From Cloacibacterium normanense (GTDB lineage Bacteria; Bacteroidota; Bacteroidia; Flavobacteriales; Weeksellaceae), in assembly GCF_002943105.1 (NCBI RefSeq), contig NZ_PTPZ01000001.1, positions 434,001 through 498,000 on the forward strand: DNA of 64,000 nucleotides, given 5' to 3'. Shown here one piece after another: positions 1 to 7,926 of the stretch. The notes under the pieces were generated by a model. That model worked only from the letters and a program-made list of their open reading frames with translations, did not search any database and had not been told where the DNA came from. Position 1 is the first letter of the stretch. Each line of letters starts with the position of its first letter. The position numbers and the translations under genes were made by a program.

Positions 1-836
1 GCTTCTTCTTTAGGAAAGCAACTTTCAGAAAGAAAACTGTCATTTTTAGCATTGATAAGGAGTGTAGGAATTTTAATATTCTTTAAAAACTGCTTGGAAC
101 TGCATTTTTCATAATAATCAAAAGCATCTGTAAAACCATTAACTTTCGATGTGTAAACATCATCAAACTCCTTTAAATCTTTGATGTTTTTGATTTCTGC
201 TGCAGACAAAAATTCTGGAAATCTTTTGCACTTGAGTAAGGTTTTCTTTTTTAAGGTTTTCAAGAAATTGTTAGCATACACAAGATTTCTCTTGGAAGTC
301 AATTTGTGCATAGAACCTTTTAAATCTATGGGTGTAGAAATAGCGATGACCGCTTTTACTTTATCAGAAATATTTCTGCTTTCACCAGCGTATTTCAAAC
401 ACAAATTTCCACCAAGACTAAACCCTTTCAGAATGATTTTTTCATAGTTTTTAGAAAGCACCTTTTCTATCACTTCTTGCACATCATCGGTTCTTCCAGA
501 ATGATAAGAATAATGTACTCTATTGCTTTCTCCGGAACAATCTCTGTGGTTTACAGCACAACAATCAAAGCCGTTTTCATTGAAGATTTTTGCTGCTCCC
601 AACATATAATGTCTCTGTGCGCTGCCTTCTAAACCATGAAATAAAATAACGCAACGGTCAGTTTTTTCTTTGGCAAAACTCCAGTCTAAATCCAGAAAAT
701 CGCCATCAGAAAGCTCTAACCTTTCTCTTTGTTGAGTTACACCAGTAACTTTTCTAAACAAAGCACTATAAATCGTAGAAAAATCTCCATTTCTGAAGAT
801 TTTTTTAGGTTGATATTCGGAAGGAAGAATAGGCAT
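1..836 (-). CDS. YheT-like alpha/beta hydrolase (3' end outside window)
   Basis: The minus frame opens with ATG at 836 and stays open to the window edge, giving about 278 residues without the C-terminus. It begins MPILPSEYQPKKIF. The translation has the oxyanion-region motif FHGLEGS and the nucleophile elbow GFSLGGN, with Ser as the expected nucleophile, spaced as in the YheT/EMB8 branch of alpha/beta hydrolases. Known members are predicted esterases of uncertain substrate. The start lies 4 bases after the uvrA stop on the same strand, so the two genes are probably co-transcribed. The family call is good; the substrate cannot be read from the sequence. Confidence 0.85.
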   Translation of the reverse strand, partial: MPILPSEYQPKKIFRNGDFSTIYSALFRKVTGVTQQRERLELSDGDFLDLDWSFAKEKTDRCVILFHGLEGSAQRHYMLGAAKIFNENGFDCCAVNHRDCSGESNRVHYSYHSGRTDDVQEVIEKVLSKNYEKIILKGFSLGGNLCLKYAGESRNISDKVKAVIAISTPIDLKGSMHKLTSKRNLVYANNFLKTLKKKTLLKCKRFPEFLSAAEIKNIKDLKEFDDVYTSKVNGFTDAFDYYEKCSSKQFLKNIKIPTLLINAKNDSFLSESCFPKEE

Positions 837-840
837 TTGA

Positions 841-3624
841 TTATAATTTTTCAGCAACAAACTTCGCTGTTCTAGAGAATTTATCTTGTGCCAAATCTTC
901 TGGAGTTCCTGCAAAAACTACTTCGCCGCCGTGTTTTCCAGCATCTGGACCGATGTCAATGATGTAATCTGCAGATTTGATAATATCTGGTTGATGTTCA
1001 ATGACAATCACAGAATGTCCTAATCCAATTAAAGCCTGAAGTGATTTCAAAAGTTTATTAATATCATGAAAATGCAGTCCAGTACTCGGTTCATCGAAAA
1101 CAAAAAGTGTTTTTTCTGTTGTCGCACCTTTTACCAGAAACGAAGCCAGTTTTACCCTTTGAGCTTCACCACCAGAAAGCGTAGAAGAACTCTGACCGAG
1201 TTGCAAATACCCTAAACCAACATCTTGAAGAGGTTTAAGTTTGGTCACAATTTTTTCTTCGTGGTTTTCAGAGAAAAATTCAAGTGCTTCATCTACCGTC
1301 ATGTGTAAAATATCCGAAATGTTTTTTTCATCATATTTTACTTCCAGAATTTCATCTTTGAAACGGGTTCCATGGCAATGTTCACATTCCAGTTCAATGT
1401 CTGCCATAAACTGCATAGAAACCGTAATTACGCCTTCTCCTTTGCATTCATCACATCTTCCACCATCTACGTTGAAAGAAAAATGCTTTGGTTTCAAACC
1501 TTGAACTTTTGCAGATTTTTGTTTTGCAAAAAGGTCTCTGATGTCGTCATAAGCCTTCAAATACGTGACAGGATTAGAACGAGACGATTTTCCGATTGGG
1601 TTTTGGTCGATGAGTTCTATATTTTGAATCACCTTTTTAGGAAATTCTACCGAATCGTAATCGGCTTTTTTACCGCCCATTCCTAATTCAATTTGAATGG
1701 CATTCGTGAGGATTTCTTTCATTAAAGTAGATTTTCCACTTCCAGAAACTCCCGAAATTACGGTAAGAACTTCCAAAGGAACATCTACATCTATGTTTTT
1801 AAGATTATTTTGTCTTGCTCCTTTTATTTTGATGAATTCTTTCGGTTTTCTTCTGGTTTTTGGGACTTCTATTTCTAATCTTCCCGTTAAATATTTCGAG
1901 GTTAAAGTATCTGCATCTTTCAATTCCTTGAAATTTCCTGCAAAAACCAATTCACCACCTAAAAATCCAGCTTCAGGACCAATATCAATAATGTAATCTG
2001 CCGCTTTCATCACGTCTTCATCATGTTCTACCACAATCACCGTATTTCCTAAATCACGAAGATTTTTAAGAACTTCAATTAAATTTTCGGTATCTCTAGA
2101 ATGCAGACCAATACTTGGTTCATCTAAAATATAAATACTTCCCACCAAAGAACTTCCGAGCGAAGTTGCTAGGTTGATTCTCTGTGATTCACCACCAGAA
2201 AGCGTGTTAGAAGTTCTGTTTAAAGTTAAATAGCCCAATCCAACTTTATTCAAAAATTCTAAACGAGTGTTGATTTCGTAGGTTAATCTTTTGGCGATTT
2301 CCGCATCGTGTTGGTTGAGTTTCAAATTTTTCATCAATGGTAACAATTCATCTAAAGGAATTTCTACCAATGATTGAATGTCATGACCATCAATTTTCAC
2401 ATATTCTGTTTCTGGACGAAGACGTTTTCCTTCGCAAGTTGGGCAAGTAGTTTTTCCACGGTATCTGGAAAGCATGACTCTGTACTGAATTTTGTACAAA
2501 TTTTCTTCCAGCATTTTGAAAAAGTTATCAATGCTCGGGAAGTTTTTGTTTTTATCGCCTCTCCAAAGATAATTTTTCTGTTCTTTTGTGAGTTTATGAT
2601 ACGGTTTATGAATAGGGAAATCTTTTGCTTTTTTAATGAAATCTCTTTTCCATTCGCTCATAGATTCTCCTTTCCAACAAGCAACTGCGTCTTCAAAAAC
2701 GGATAAATTTTTATTCGGTATGACTAAATCTTCATCTATGCCGATAACTTTTCCGTAACCTTCACATTCTGGACAAGCGCCATAAGGATTATTAAAACTG
2801 AAAAAATGAACATTGGGTTCGTTAAACGTAATGCCATCGAGTTCAAATTTATTTGAAAATTCTTTTACGTTTTCGGTTTCAACTTCTTTCAAAGAGCAAG
2901 TTCCGTGACCTTCATAAAACGCCATTTGAACAGAATCTGCCAATCTTTGAAGGAAATGTTCGTCGTTATCATAAGAAAATCTATCAATCACGAGATGAAT
3001 TTCCATCGATTCTTCTGGAACGAAACCAAAACTTTCTAAATCTTCAATATTGGCAAGGTTTCCATTGATTTCTAATCTTGTAAAACCTGCAACTTTTAGT
3101 GTTTTAAGTTGTTCTTTGAATTTTTTGACTTCAAAAAGAAGCGGCGCTCTTAGAAGAAATGTTTTTCCTTCATTTTTTTCGATATAATCTATTACATCTG
3201 TCACTGAATCTTTTTTCACTTCGTCTCCAGAAATAGGAGAGTAGGTTCTGCCAACTCTGGCAAAAAGGAGTTTCAGATAATCATAAATTTCGGTAGAAGT
3301 TCCTACTGTAGATCGAGGATTGCTAGAAATTACCTTCTGTTGAATGGCAATAGAAGGTGCTAAACCTTTGATGTCGTCAATTTTTGGTTTTTCTAATTTA
3401 CCAAGAAACTGTCGCGCATAAGAACTCAAAGATTCTACATAACGTCTCTGTCCTTCTGCGTAAATCGTGTCAAAAGCAAGCGAAGATTTTCCGCTTCCTG
3501 AAACACCAGTAATCACGATGAGTTTGTTTTTCGGAATCAGTACATCTATGTTTTTGAGATTATTAAGATGTGCATTTTTTACGAAAAGATGTTTTTTGAT
3601 ATCGATTTCTTGAGTTGTAGTCAT
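841..3624 (-). CDS. uvrA: Excinuclease ABC subunit A
   Basis: This 927-residue UvrA is the damage-sensing ATPase of nucleotide excision repair and works with UvrB and UvrC in the cytoplasm. There are two ABC modules: Walker [10 protein letters not shown] near residue 40 and GVSGSGKST in the second half, with signatures [12 protein letters not shown] and [12 protein letters not shown] and Walker B segments LDEPSIGLH and FDEPSTGLH. The C-terminal zinc module is intact (CDEC and CEHC 19 residues apart). The N-terminal zinc module keeps only its second pair (C284, C287); where the first CxxC is expected the sequence reads FELDGITF (260-267). It heads a minus-strand pair with the YheT-like hydrolase. 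Confidence 0.97.
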   Translation of the reverse strand: MTTTQEIDIKKHLFVKNAHLNNLKNIDVLIPKNKLIVITGVSGSGKSSLAFDTIYAEGQRRYVESLSSYARQFLGKLEKPKIDDIKGLAPSIAIQQKVISSNPRSTVGTSTEIYDYLKLLFARVGRTYSPISGDEVKKDSVTDVIDYIEKNEGKTFLLRAPLLFEVKKFKEQLKTLKVAGFTRLEINGNLANIEDLESFGFVPEESMEIHLVIDRFSYDNDEHFLQRLADSVQMAFYEGHGTCSLKEVETENVKEFSNKFELDGITFNEPNVHFFSFNNPYGACPECEGYGKVIGIDEDLVIPNKNLSVFEDAVACWKGESMSEWKRDFIKKAKDFPIHKPYHKLTKEQKNYLWRGDKNKNFPSIDNFFKMLEENLYKIQYRVMLSRYRGKTTCPTCEGKRLRPETEYVKIDGHDIQSLVEIPLDELLPLMKNLKLNQHDAEIAKRLTYEINTRLEFLNKVGLGYLTLNRTSNTLSGGESQRINLATSLGSSLVGSIYILDEPSIGLHSRDTENLIEVLKNLRDLGNTVIVVEHDEDVMKAADYIIDIGPEAGFLGGELVFAGNFKELKDADTLTSKYLTGRLEIEVPKTRRKPKEFIKIKGARQNNLKNIDVDVPLEVLTVISGVSGSGKSTLMKEILTNAIQIELGMGGKKADYDSVEFPKKVIQNIELIDQNPIGKSSRSNPVTYLKAYDDIRDLFAKQKSAKVQGLKPKHFSFNVDGGRCDECKGEGVITVSMQFMADIELECEHCHGTRFKDEILEVKYDEKNISDILHMTVDEALEFFSENHEEKIVTKLKPLQDVGLGYLQLGQSSSTLSGGEAQRVKLASFLVKGATTEKTLFVFDEPSTGLHFHDINKLLKSLQALIGLGHSVIVIEHQPDIIKSADYIIDIGPDAGKHGGEVVFAGTPEDLAQDKFSRTAKFVAEKL

Positions 3625-3641
3625 AATGAATTGAAGAAGAG

Positions 3642-3649
3642 CAAAATTA
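3642..3649 (-). promoter_or_regulatory. Putative -7 box for uvrA
   Basis: On the minus strand the sequence reads TAATTTTG, matching the Bacteroidota -7 consensus TAnnTTTG. The start codon is 17 bases downstream, implying a very short leader. The -33 element is weak. Confidence 0.5.
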
Positions 3650-3809
3650 CGGAAAAATTACCAAATTTTGAAAGCAGAGTTAAGGATAAAACTTGTAAAC
3701 TTTAACACGAAATAATTTGAAAATTCAAAAAAATACAATTTTTAGAGTTCAAATTGTAATGAACTAAAAACCATTAATTTCTTAATATGAAATTTGATGA
3801 AAATGATAG

Positions 3810-3865
3810 CTAGTGTATTTATCTAGCAACTATTAAGGACACAGATTTTTTTTGTGTCCTTTTTT
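3810..3865 (+). terminator. Tandem hairpins ending in a T-run upstream of a receptor gene
   Basis: A small hairpin (GCTAG/CTAGC, 3810-3828) is followed by an 8-bp stem (AAGGACAC 3835-3842, GTGTCCTT 3854-3861) and a run of T. It looks like an intrinsic terminator on the plus strand, but no plus-strand gene precedes it, because uvrA diverges from here. It may end a short RNA or act as a leader terminator for the receptor gene at 3951. Confidence 0.55.
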
Positions 3866-3916
3866 ATTTGTAAAGAATTTTAAGAATTTTAATTTTTTTA
3901 CTCTAAATTTTTCATA

Positions 3917-3924
3917 TAAATTTG
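3917..3924 (+). promoter_or_regulatory. Putative -7 box for TonB-dependent receptor
   Basis: TAAATTTG fits TAnnTTTG and lies 26 bases before the ATG at 3951, after the upstream terminator-like hairpin. No convincing -33 TTTG is seen. Confidence 0.4.
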
Positions 3925-3950
3925 GCCGATTTTTTATGAAAAATTAAAAT

Positions 3951-5744
3951 ATGAAAAAAACAATTTTAAGCGCCGCTCTGTTGGCACTTTTCTTAAGTGT
4001 TCATGCGCAAGAAAGAACAATTGATGAGGTAGAATTAACTGGTAAACTGGTGAATATGCCTTTCAAAAAATCTAATGTAAATATCACAGTTATTACAAAA
4101 TCTGAAATTCAGAATAGTCCCGCTCAAAGCATTGAAGAAGTAATTGCCTATTATACAGGTGCAGATATCAGAAAACGTGGTGCAAATGGTGTTCAGACCG
4201 ATATTTCTCTCAGAGGAAGTTCTTTTGAACAAGTTTTGGTTTTGGTGAATGGCGTGAGAATGAATGATGCGCAAACTGGTCACAATACCATGAATTTTCC
4301 ATTTGATTTAGCTTCTGTAGAAAAAATTGAAATCTTAAAAGGTCCTGCTGCAAGAAGATACGGACAAGGAGCTTATGCAGGTGTGGTAAATGTTGTAACT
4401 AAAGTTTCTGCAGAAAACAATTTAACGATTAATGGTGAAGTTGGGGATTTTTCTACGCATGGTTTCGGTGTTGCTGCGAATTTCGGGCGCGAAAAATTTA
4501 GAAATTTTATTCAGGTTAATAATACAGAATCAGATGGTTATCGATACAATACCGATTATAAAATTAAAAATATCTGGTATCAAAATCAATTTGATATAGA
4601 AAACGGAAAGGTAAAATTTCAAGCTGGAATTCAAGAGAAAAAGTTCGGAGCCAATGGTTTTTATGCTTCACCAGCTTTCAAAGATCAATATGAAGAAGTG
4701 CAAACTTCTTTAGTAGCGGCTTCTCTAGAGAAAAAAGTGAACGAAAATCTAGGTTTTGCAACGCGTTTGTATTGGAGAAGAGCGCAAGATATGTATTTAT
4801 TCATCAGAAATAATCCTGCAGCATACAGAAATATGCACATCGGGAATAATGTAGGAATTGATGCGAATGTAAATTACAAATCAGAACTCGGAATTACAGG
4901 ATTGGGAGTAGATGTTAGAAAAGAATTTCTAGAAAGTAACCGATTAGGAAGCAGAGAAAGAACCGTTACCAATGCTTTTCTAGAGCATCATCTGTCGTTT
5001 TTTGGTGAAAAATTAAATATTACTCCGGGAATTTCTTTCACGAATTTCAGTAATGATAAAACCTATTTTTATCCAGGAATTGATGCAAGTTTTACCAACG
5101 GAAATTCTAAATTTTTTGGTAATTTTTCTAAAGTGAATAGAATTCCTACTTACACCGATTTGTATTACGTAAGTCCTTCTGAACAAGGAAATGCAAATTT
5201 GGTTGCAGAAGAAGCATTAACAGGAGAGTTTGGTTATATTTTCAAAACCAATAAAACTTTGCTCAAAGCATCTGCATTTTGGAGAAAATCTGATAACGCT
5301 ATCGATTGGCAAAAAGCAACGCCAACTTCACCTTGGACTGCACAAAACATCGGGAAAATTGAAACCAAAGGTGTAGAATTAGAAGCAGATTATCAGTTCG
5401 CTTCATGGATTGGAACTTCTGTAAGTTATACGTACATAGATAATCAAAGATTAGCCAGTAAAATTGTTTCTAGATATTCTTTAGACAATTTAAAGCATCA
5501 GTTGGTAGCCAAATTGAGAAATAAATTCGGAAATTTTTCGAATGAATTGATTTACAGACATAATGATAGGGTTTCTCTAGGAAGCTATAATCTATTAGAC
5601 AATAAATTAAACTACACTGCAAACCAATTAAACATCTACGTTTTGGTGAATAACATTACAAATGTAAAATACACTGAAACTTCTCTGGTAGAAATGCCCG
5701 GAACGTGGTTTCATCTAGGTTTTACTTATCAATTTAAATTGTAA
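3951..5744 (+). CDS. TonB-dependent outer-membrane receptor (BtuB-like size)
   Basis: This 597-residue protein has a Sec signal peptide (MKKTILSAALLALFLSVHAQ), a plug domain at roughly residues 45-155 with IEILKGPAARRYG and GVVNVVTK, and a beta-barrel ending in the aromatic-rich strand GFTYQFKL. These features place it among TonB-dependent receptors, which import scarce nutrients across the outer membrane using energy from TonB-ExbBD. The small size and lack of an N-terminal carboxypeptidase-regulatory domain resemble BtuB/siderophore-type receptors more than SusC. I see no cobalamin riboswitch upstream, so the ligand is unknown. It is monocistronic, with a strong terminator just after the stop. 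Confidence 0.92.
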   Translation: MKKTILSAALLALFLSVHAQERTIDEVELTGKLVNMPFKKSNVNITVITKSEIQNSPAQSIEEVIAYYTGADIRKRGANGVQTDISLRGSSFEQVLVLVNGVRMNDAQTGHNTMNFPFDLASVEKIEILKGPAARRYGQGAYAGVVNVVTKVSAENNLTINGEVGDFSTHGFGVAANFGREKFRNFIQVNNTESDGYRYNTDYKIKNIWYQNQFDIENGKVKFQAGIQEKKFGANGFYASPAFKDQYEEVQTSLVAASLEKKVNENLGFATRLYWRRAQDMYLFIRNNPAAYRNMHIGNNVGIDANVNYKSELGITGLGVDVRKEFLESNRLGSRERTVTNAFLEHHLSFFGEKLNITPGISFTNFSNDKTYFYPGIDASFTNGNSKFFGNFSKVNRIPTYTDLYYVSPSEQGNANLVAEEALTGEFGYIFKTNKTLLKASAFWRKSDNAIDWQKATPTSPWTAQNIGKIETKGVELEADYQFASWIGTSVSYTYIDNQRLASKIVSRYSLDNLKHQLVAKLRNKFGNFSNELIYRHNDRVSLGSYNLLDNKLNYTANQLNIYVLVNNITNVKYTETSLVEMPGTWFHLGFTYQFKL

Positions 5745-5750
5745 TACTTA

Positions 5751-5785
5751 AATCCCGAGAAAAAATCTTTTTTCGGGATTTTTTT
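5751..5785 (+). terminator. Rho-independent terminator after receptor gene
   Basis: A stem of AATCCCGA with TCGGGATT, extended by an A/T-paired inner stem, is followed by seven T. Confidence 0.85.
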
Positions 5786-5853
5786 ATAGAAAATGCCCAT
5801 TAAAAAAGAAAAATTTCGTTACTTTTACCAAAGGATTAATCATTTTAAAAACC

Positions 5854-6486
5854 ATGAAAAAACTTATTATTCTTTTCTTTTCCATCTTTTCATTGTTCTC
5901 TTATTCTCAAGAAGATTTTAAGAAAAAAATAGCGCAAGATGCTTGTAAATGCATTGGAGAAATAAAATTGGAGAAAAAATCTAAAGAAATGATGCAGATG
6001 CAATTAGGCTTGTGCTTTATAAAAGCATCAACTCCTTACAAAGATCAAATCAAAAAAGAATATGGTATTGATTTGTCAAAAGATATTTCGAATGAGTCTA
6101 AAATGGAAGAATTGGGCGAGAAATTAGGTATACTAATGGTTTCAGAATGTGCAGATACTTTTATTAATTTTGTAGACCAGTCTGGTTTTGCTGATGAATA
6201 TGCTCAAGAATCTTCTGCAGAAGTAAATTCAGCGGAATTTATGAATGGTGAAATCACCAAAATAGAAAAAGATACCTTCGTTATTTTTTATTTGAAAGGC
6301 GATAATGGTATTTTAACCAGATTTTATTGGATTTCTAATGTAGATTCTAATATAGAACTCGAAAAGAAATATCAAGATTTAGTGGGTAAAAAAGTAAATA
6401 TCACTTATTACTCTGCTGATATATTTGACCATAAAATAAATGACTACAGAAAAGTCAATATTCTCTCAATGTTGAAAACTGAATAA
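5854..6486 (+). CDS. Secreted protein of unknown function with conserved-looking cysteines
   Basis: This 210-residue protein has a clear signal peptide (MKKLIILFFSIFSLFSYSQ). The mature part starts with a helical, charged region holding Cys in DACKCIGE, GLCF and SECADTF, followed from about residue 120 by a region that looks beta-rich. I do not recognise a named domain. The cysteine spacing in the N-terminal half suggests disulfides in the periplasm. The gene is flanked by the receptor terminator and the dnaN promoter, so it is probably its own unit. Confidence 0.8.
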   Translation: MKKLIILFFSIFSLFSYSQEDFKKKIAQDACKCIGEIKLEKKSKEMMQMQLGLCFIKASTPYKDQIKKEYGIDLSKDISNESKMEELGEKLGILMVSECADTFINFVDQSGFADEYAQESSAEVNSAEFMNGEITKIEKDTFVIFYLKGDNGILTRFYWISNVDSNIELEKKYQDLVGKKVNITYYSADIFDHKINDYRKVNILSMLKTE

Positions 6487-6504
6487 AATTTAATGATTTT
6501 CGAC

Positions 6505-6535
6505 TTTGTCTATTATTATCAAAATTGTATCTTTG
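6505..6535 (+). promoter_or_regulatory. Canonical Bacteroidota promoter for dnaN
   Basis: TTTG at 6505-6508 is followed after 19 bases by TATCTTTG at 6528-6535, an exact match to the TTTG-N19-TAnnTTTG pattern of the primary sigma factor in this phylum. The dnaN ATG is 23 bases further on. Confidence 0.85.
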
Positions 6536-6558
6536 TATACTTAATAATTTTTTAATTT

Positions 6559-7689
6559 ATGAAATTTATAGTTGCAAGTGGCGAATTACAGAAAGCTCTT
6601 AACGTGGTAAGTGGTGTAATTTCTAGTTCGCAGTCAAGACCCATTTTAGAAAATTTTCTTTTTGAATTAGAAAATGAAATTCTAAAAATAACTGCTTCTG
6701 ATGGCGAAACCACACTTATTACTTCTCTTGCTGTAAAATCTGATGATCAAGGCAAAATTGCTGTTCCTGCAAAAATTTTTCAAGATTTAATTAAAACTTT
6801 TGGAGACCAACCGCTTACTTTTTCAGTGAAAGATTCTGAGTCTGGTGAAGGTGGTCTTTTAGAAATTTTAGACGAAAAAGACAATTACGAAGTAGCACTA
6901 GATAATGCAGAAGATTATCCAGAATTACCAGAATTTGACGCATCACAAAAAGTTACGCTAGCTTCTGGAGTTCTTGCAGATGCACTAAGCAATACCTTGT
7001 TTGCAACAAGCAACGATTCTCTCAGACCTGTGATGACGGGAGTTCTTTTCCAATTTACAGAAAAAGAAACCAATTTCGTATCTACAGATTCTCACAGATT
7101 AGTGGTGTACAAAAGAACAGATGTTACCAATAAAGAAGCGGTAGAATTTATCATGCCGAAGAAACCTTTGTCTATTTTCAAAAATATTTTGTCAAATTCT
7201 AATGACGAAGTTACCATCGAGTTTAATGAAAATATGGCGAAATTCACTTTTGGAGAAAATATTTGGATTTGTAGACTAATTGACGGAAAATATCCTAATT
7301 ATTCTGCAGTAATCCCGAAAGAAAATCCGAATGTTTTGACGGTAAACAGAAACTTATTGTTAAGTTCTATCAGAAGAGCAAGTATTTTATCAAACAAATC
7401 TACCAACCAAGTTAGATTTAAGCTTTCTGGCAACGTTCTTCATCTTCATGCAGAAGATACAGAATACGCAAACAAAGCAGATATGAATATTCCTTGTGAT
7501 TATAAAGGTGAAGACATCAACATTGGTTTCAGTTCTAAATTTTTAACAGAAATGTTATCTGTTTTAGGTTCTGAAGATATCACCATGAAAATGTCTCAAC
7601 CAAACCGTCCAGGAATTGTAGAACCAGTAGATGGTCTAGATGAAAACGAACACATCCTTATGCTTTCTATGCCAGTAATTGGAATGTAA
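6559..7689 (+). CDS. dnaN: DNA polymerase III sliding clamp (beta subunit)
   Basis: This 376-residue protein begins MKFIVASGELQKALNVVSG and ends in the clamp C-terminus ILMLSMPVIGM. DnaN forms the ring-shaped homodimer that tethers replicative polymerase to DNA. Length and three-domain layout are normal, with internal landmarks such as NFLFELENE, FVSTDSHRL and ICRLIDGKYPNY. A canonical promoter sits directly upstream and a terminator follows. There is no dnaA or recF beside it, which is common in this phylum. Confidence 0.97.
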   Translation: MKFIVASGELQKALNVVSGVISSSQSRPILENFLFELENEILKITASDGETTLITSLAVKSDDQGKIAVPAKIFQDLIKTFGDQPLTFSVKDSESGEGGLLEILDEKDNYEVALDNAEDYPELPEFDASQKVTLASGVLADALSNTLFATSNDSLRPVMTGVLFQFTEKETNFVSTDSHRLVVYKRTDVTNKEAVEFIMPKKPLSIFKNILSNSNDEVTIEFNENMAKFTFGENIWICRLIDGKYPNYSAVIPKENPNVLTVNRNLLLSSIRRASILSNKSTNQVRFKLSGNVLHLHAEDTEYANKADMNIPCDYKGEDINIGFSSKFLTEMLSVLGSEDITMKMSQPNRPGIVEPVDGLDENEHILMLSMPVIGM

Positions 7690-7697
7690 TTTTGTAG

Positions 7698-7774
7698 TGA
7701 CAAGTCGAGACTTGTCAATATTAAAATTTAAGATATATCCAAAGAGTCGTCCGAAATTTCGAGACGACTTTTTT
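7698..7774 (+). terminator. Hairpin plus terminator after dnaN
   Basis: A first hairpin (TGACAAGT/ACTTGTCA) follows the dnaN stop. The second, AGTCGTC at 7745-7751 with GACGACT at 7763-7769 enclosing a self-complementary loop, ends in six T and is the likely terminator. Confidence 0.75.
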
Positions 7775-7886
7775 ATTGAATTATAATTTGGCTTTATCCA
7801 AACCCTAATTTGCAATTCTAAAATTTCCTTATCTCTCAAAAAATCACGATATTTGCAAACTTATAAAAGTTATTTGTTTTTTGATA

Positions 7887-7917
7887 TCTCAAATCTCAAA
7901 TCTCAAATCTCAAATCT
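7887..7917 (+). repeat. Heptamer tandem repeat before pheT
   Basis: The unit TCTCAAA is repeated 4.4 times without error, ending 9 bases before the pheT start codon. Confidence 0.9.
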
Positions 7918-7926
7918 TTTTAAAAA

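Noticed and set aside
181-447. 88-codon plus-strand open frame
   Set aside because: It lies antisense to the YheT-like hydrolase, whose translation carries clear family motifs.
3625-3950. Cobalamin riboswitch before the BtuB-sized receptor
   Set aside because: No B12-box-like GCCACTG motif or matching fold was seen.
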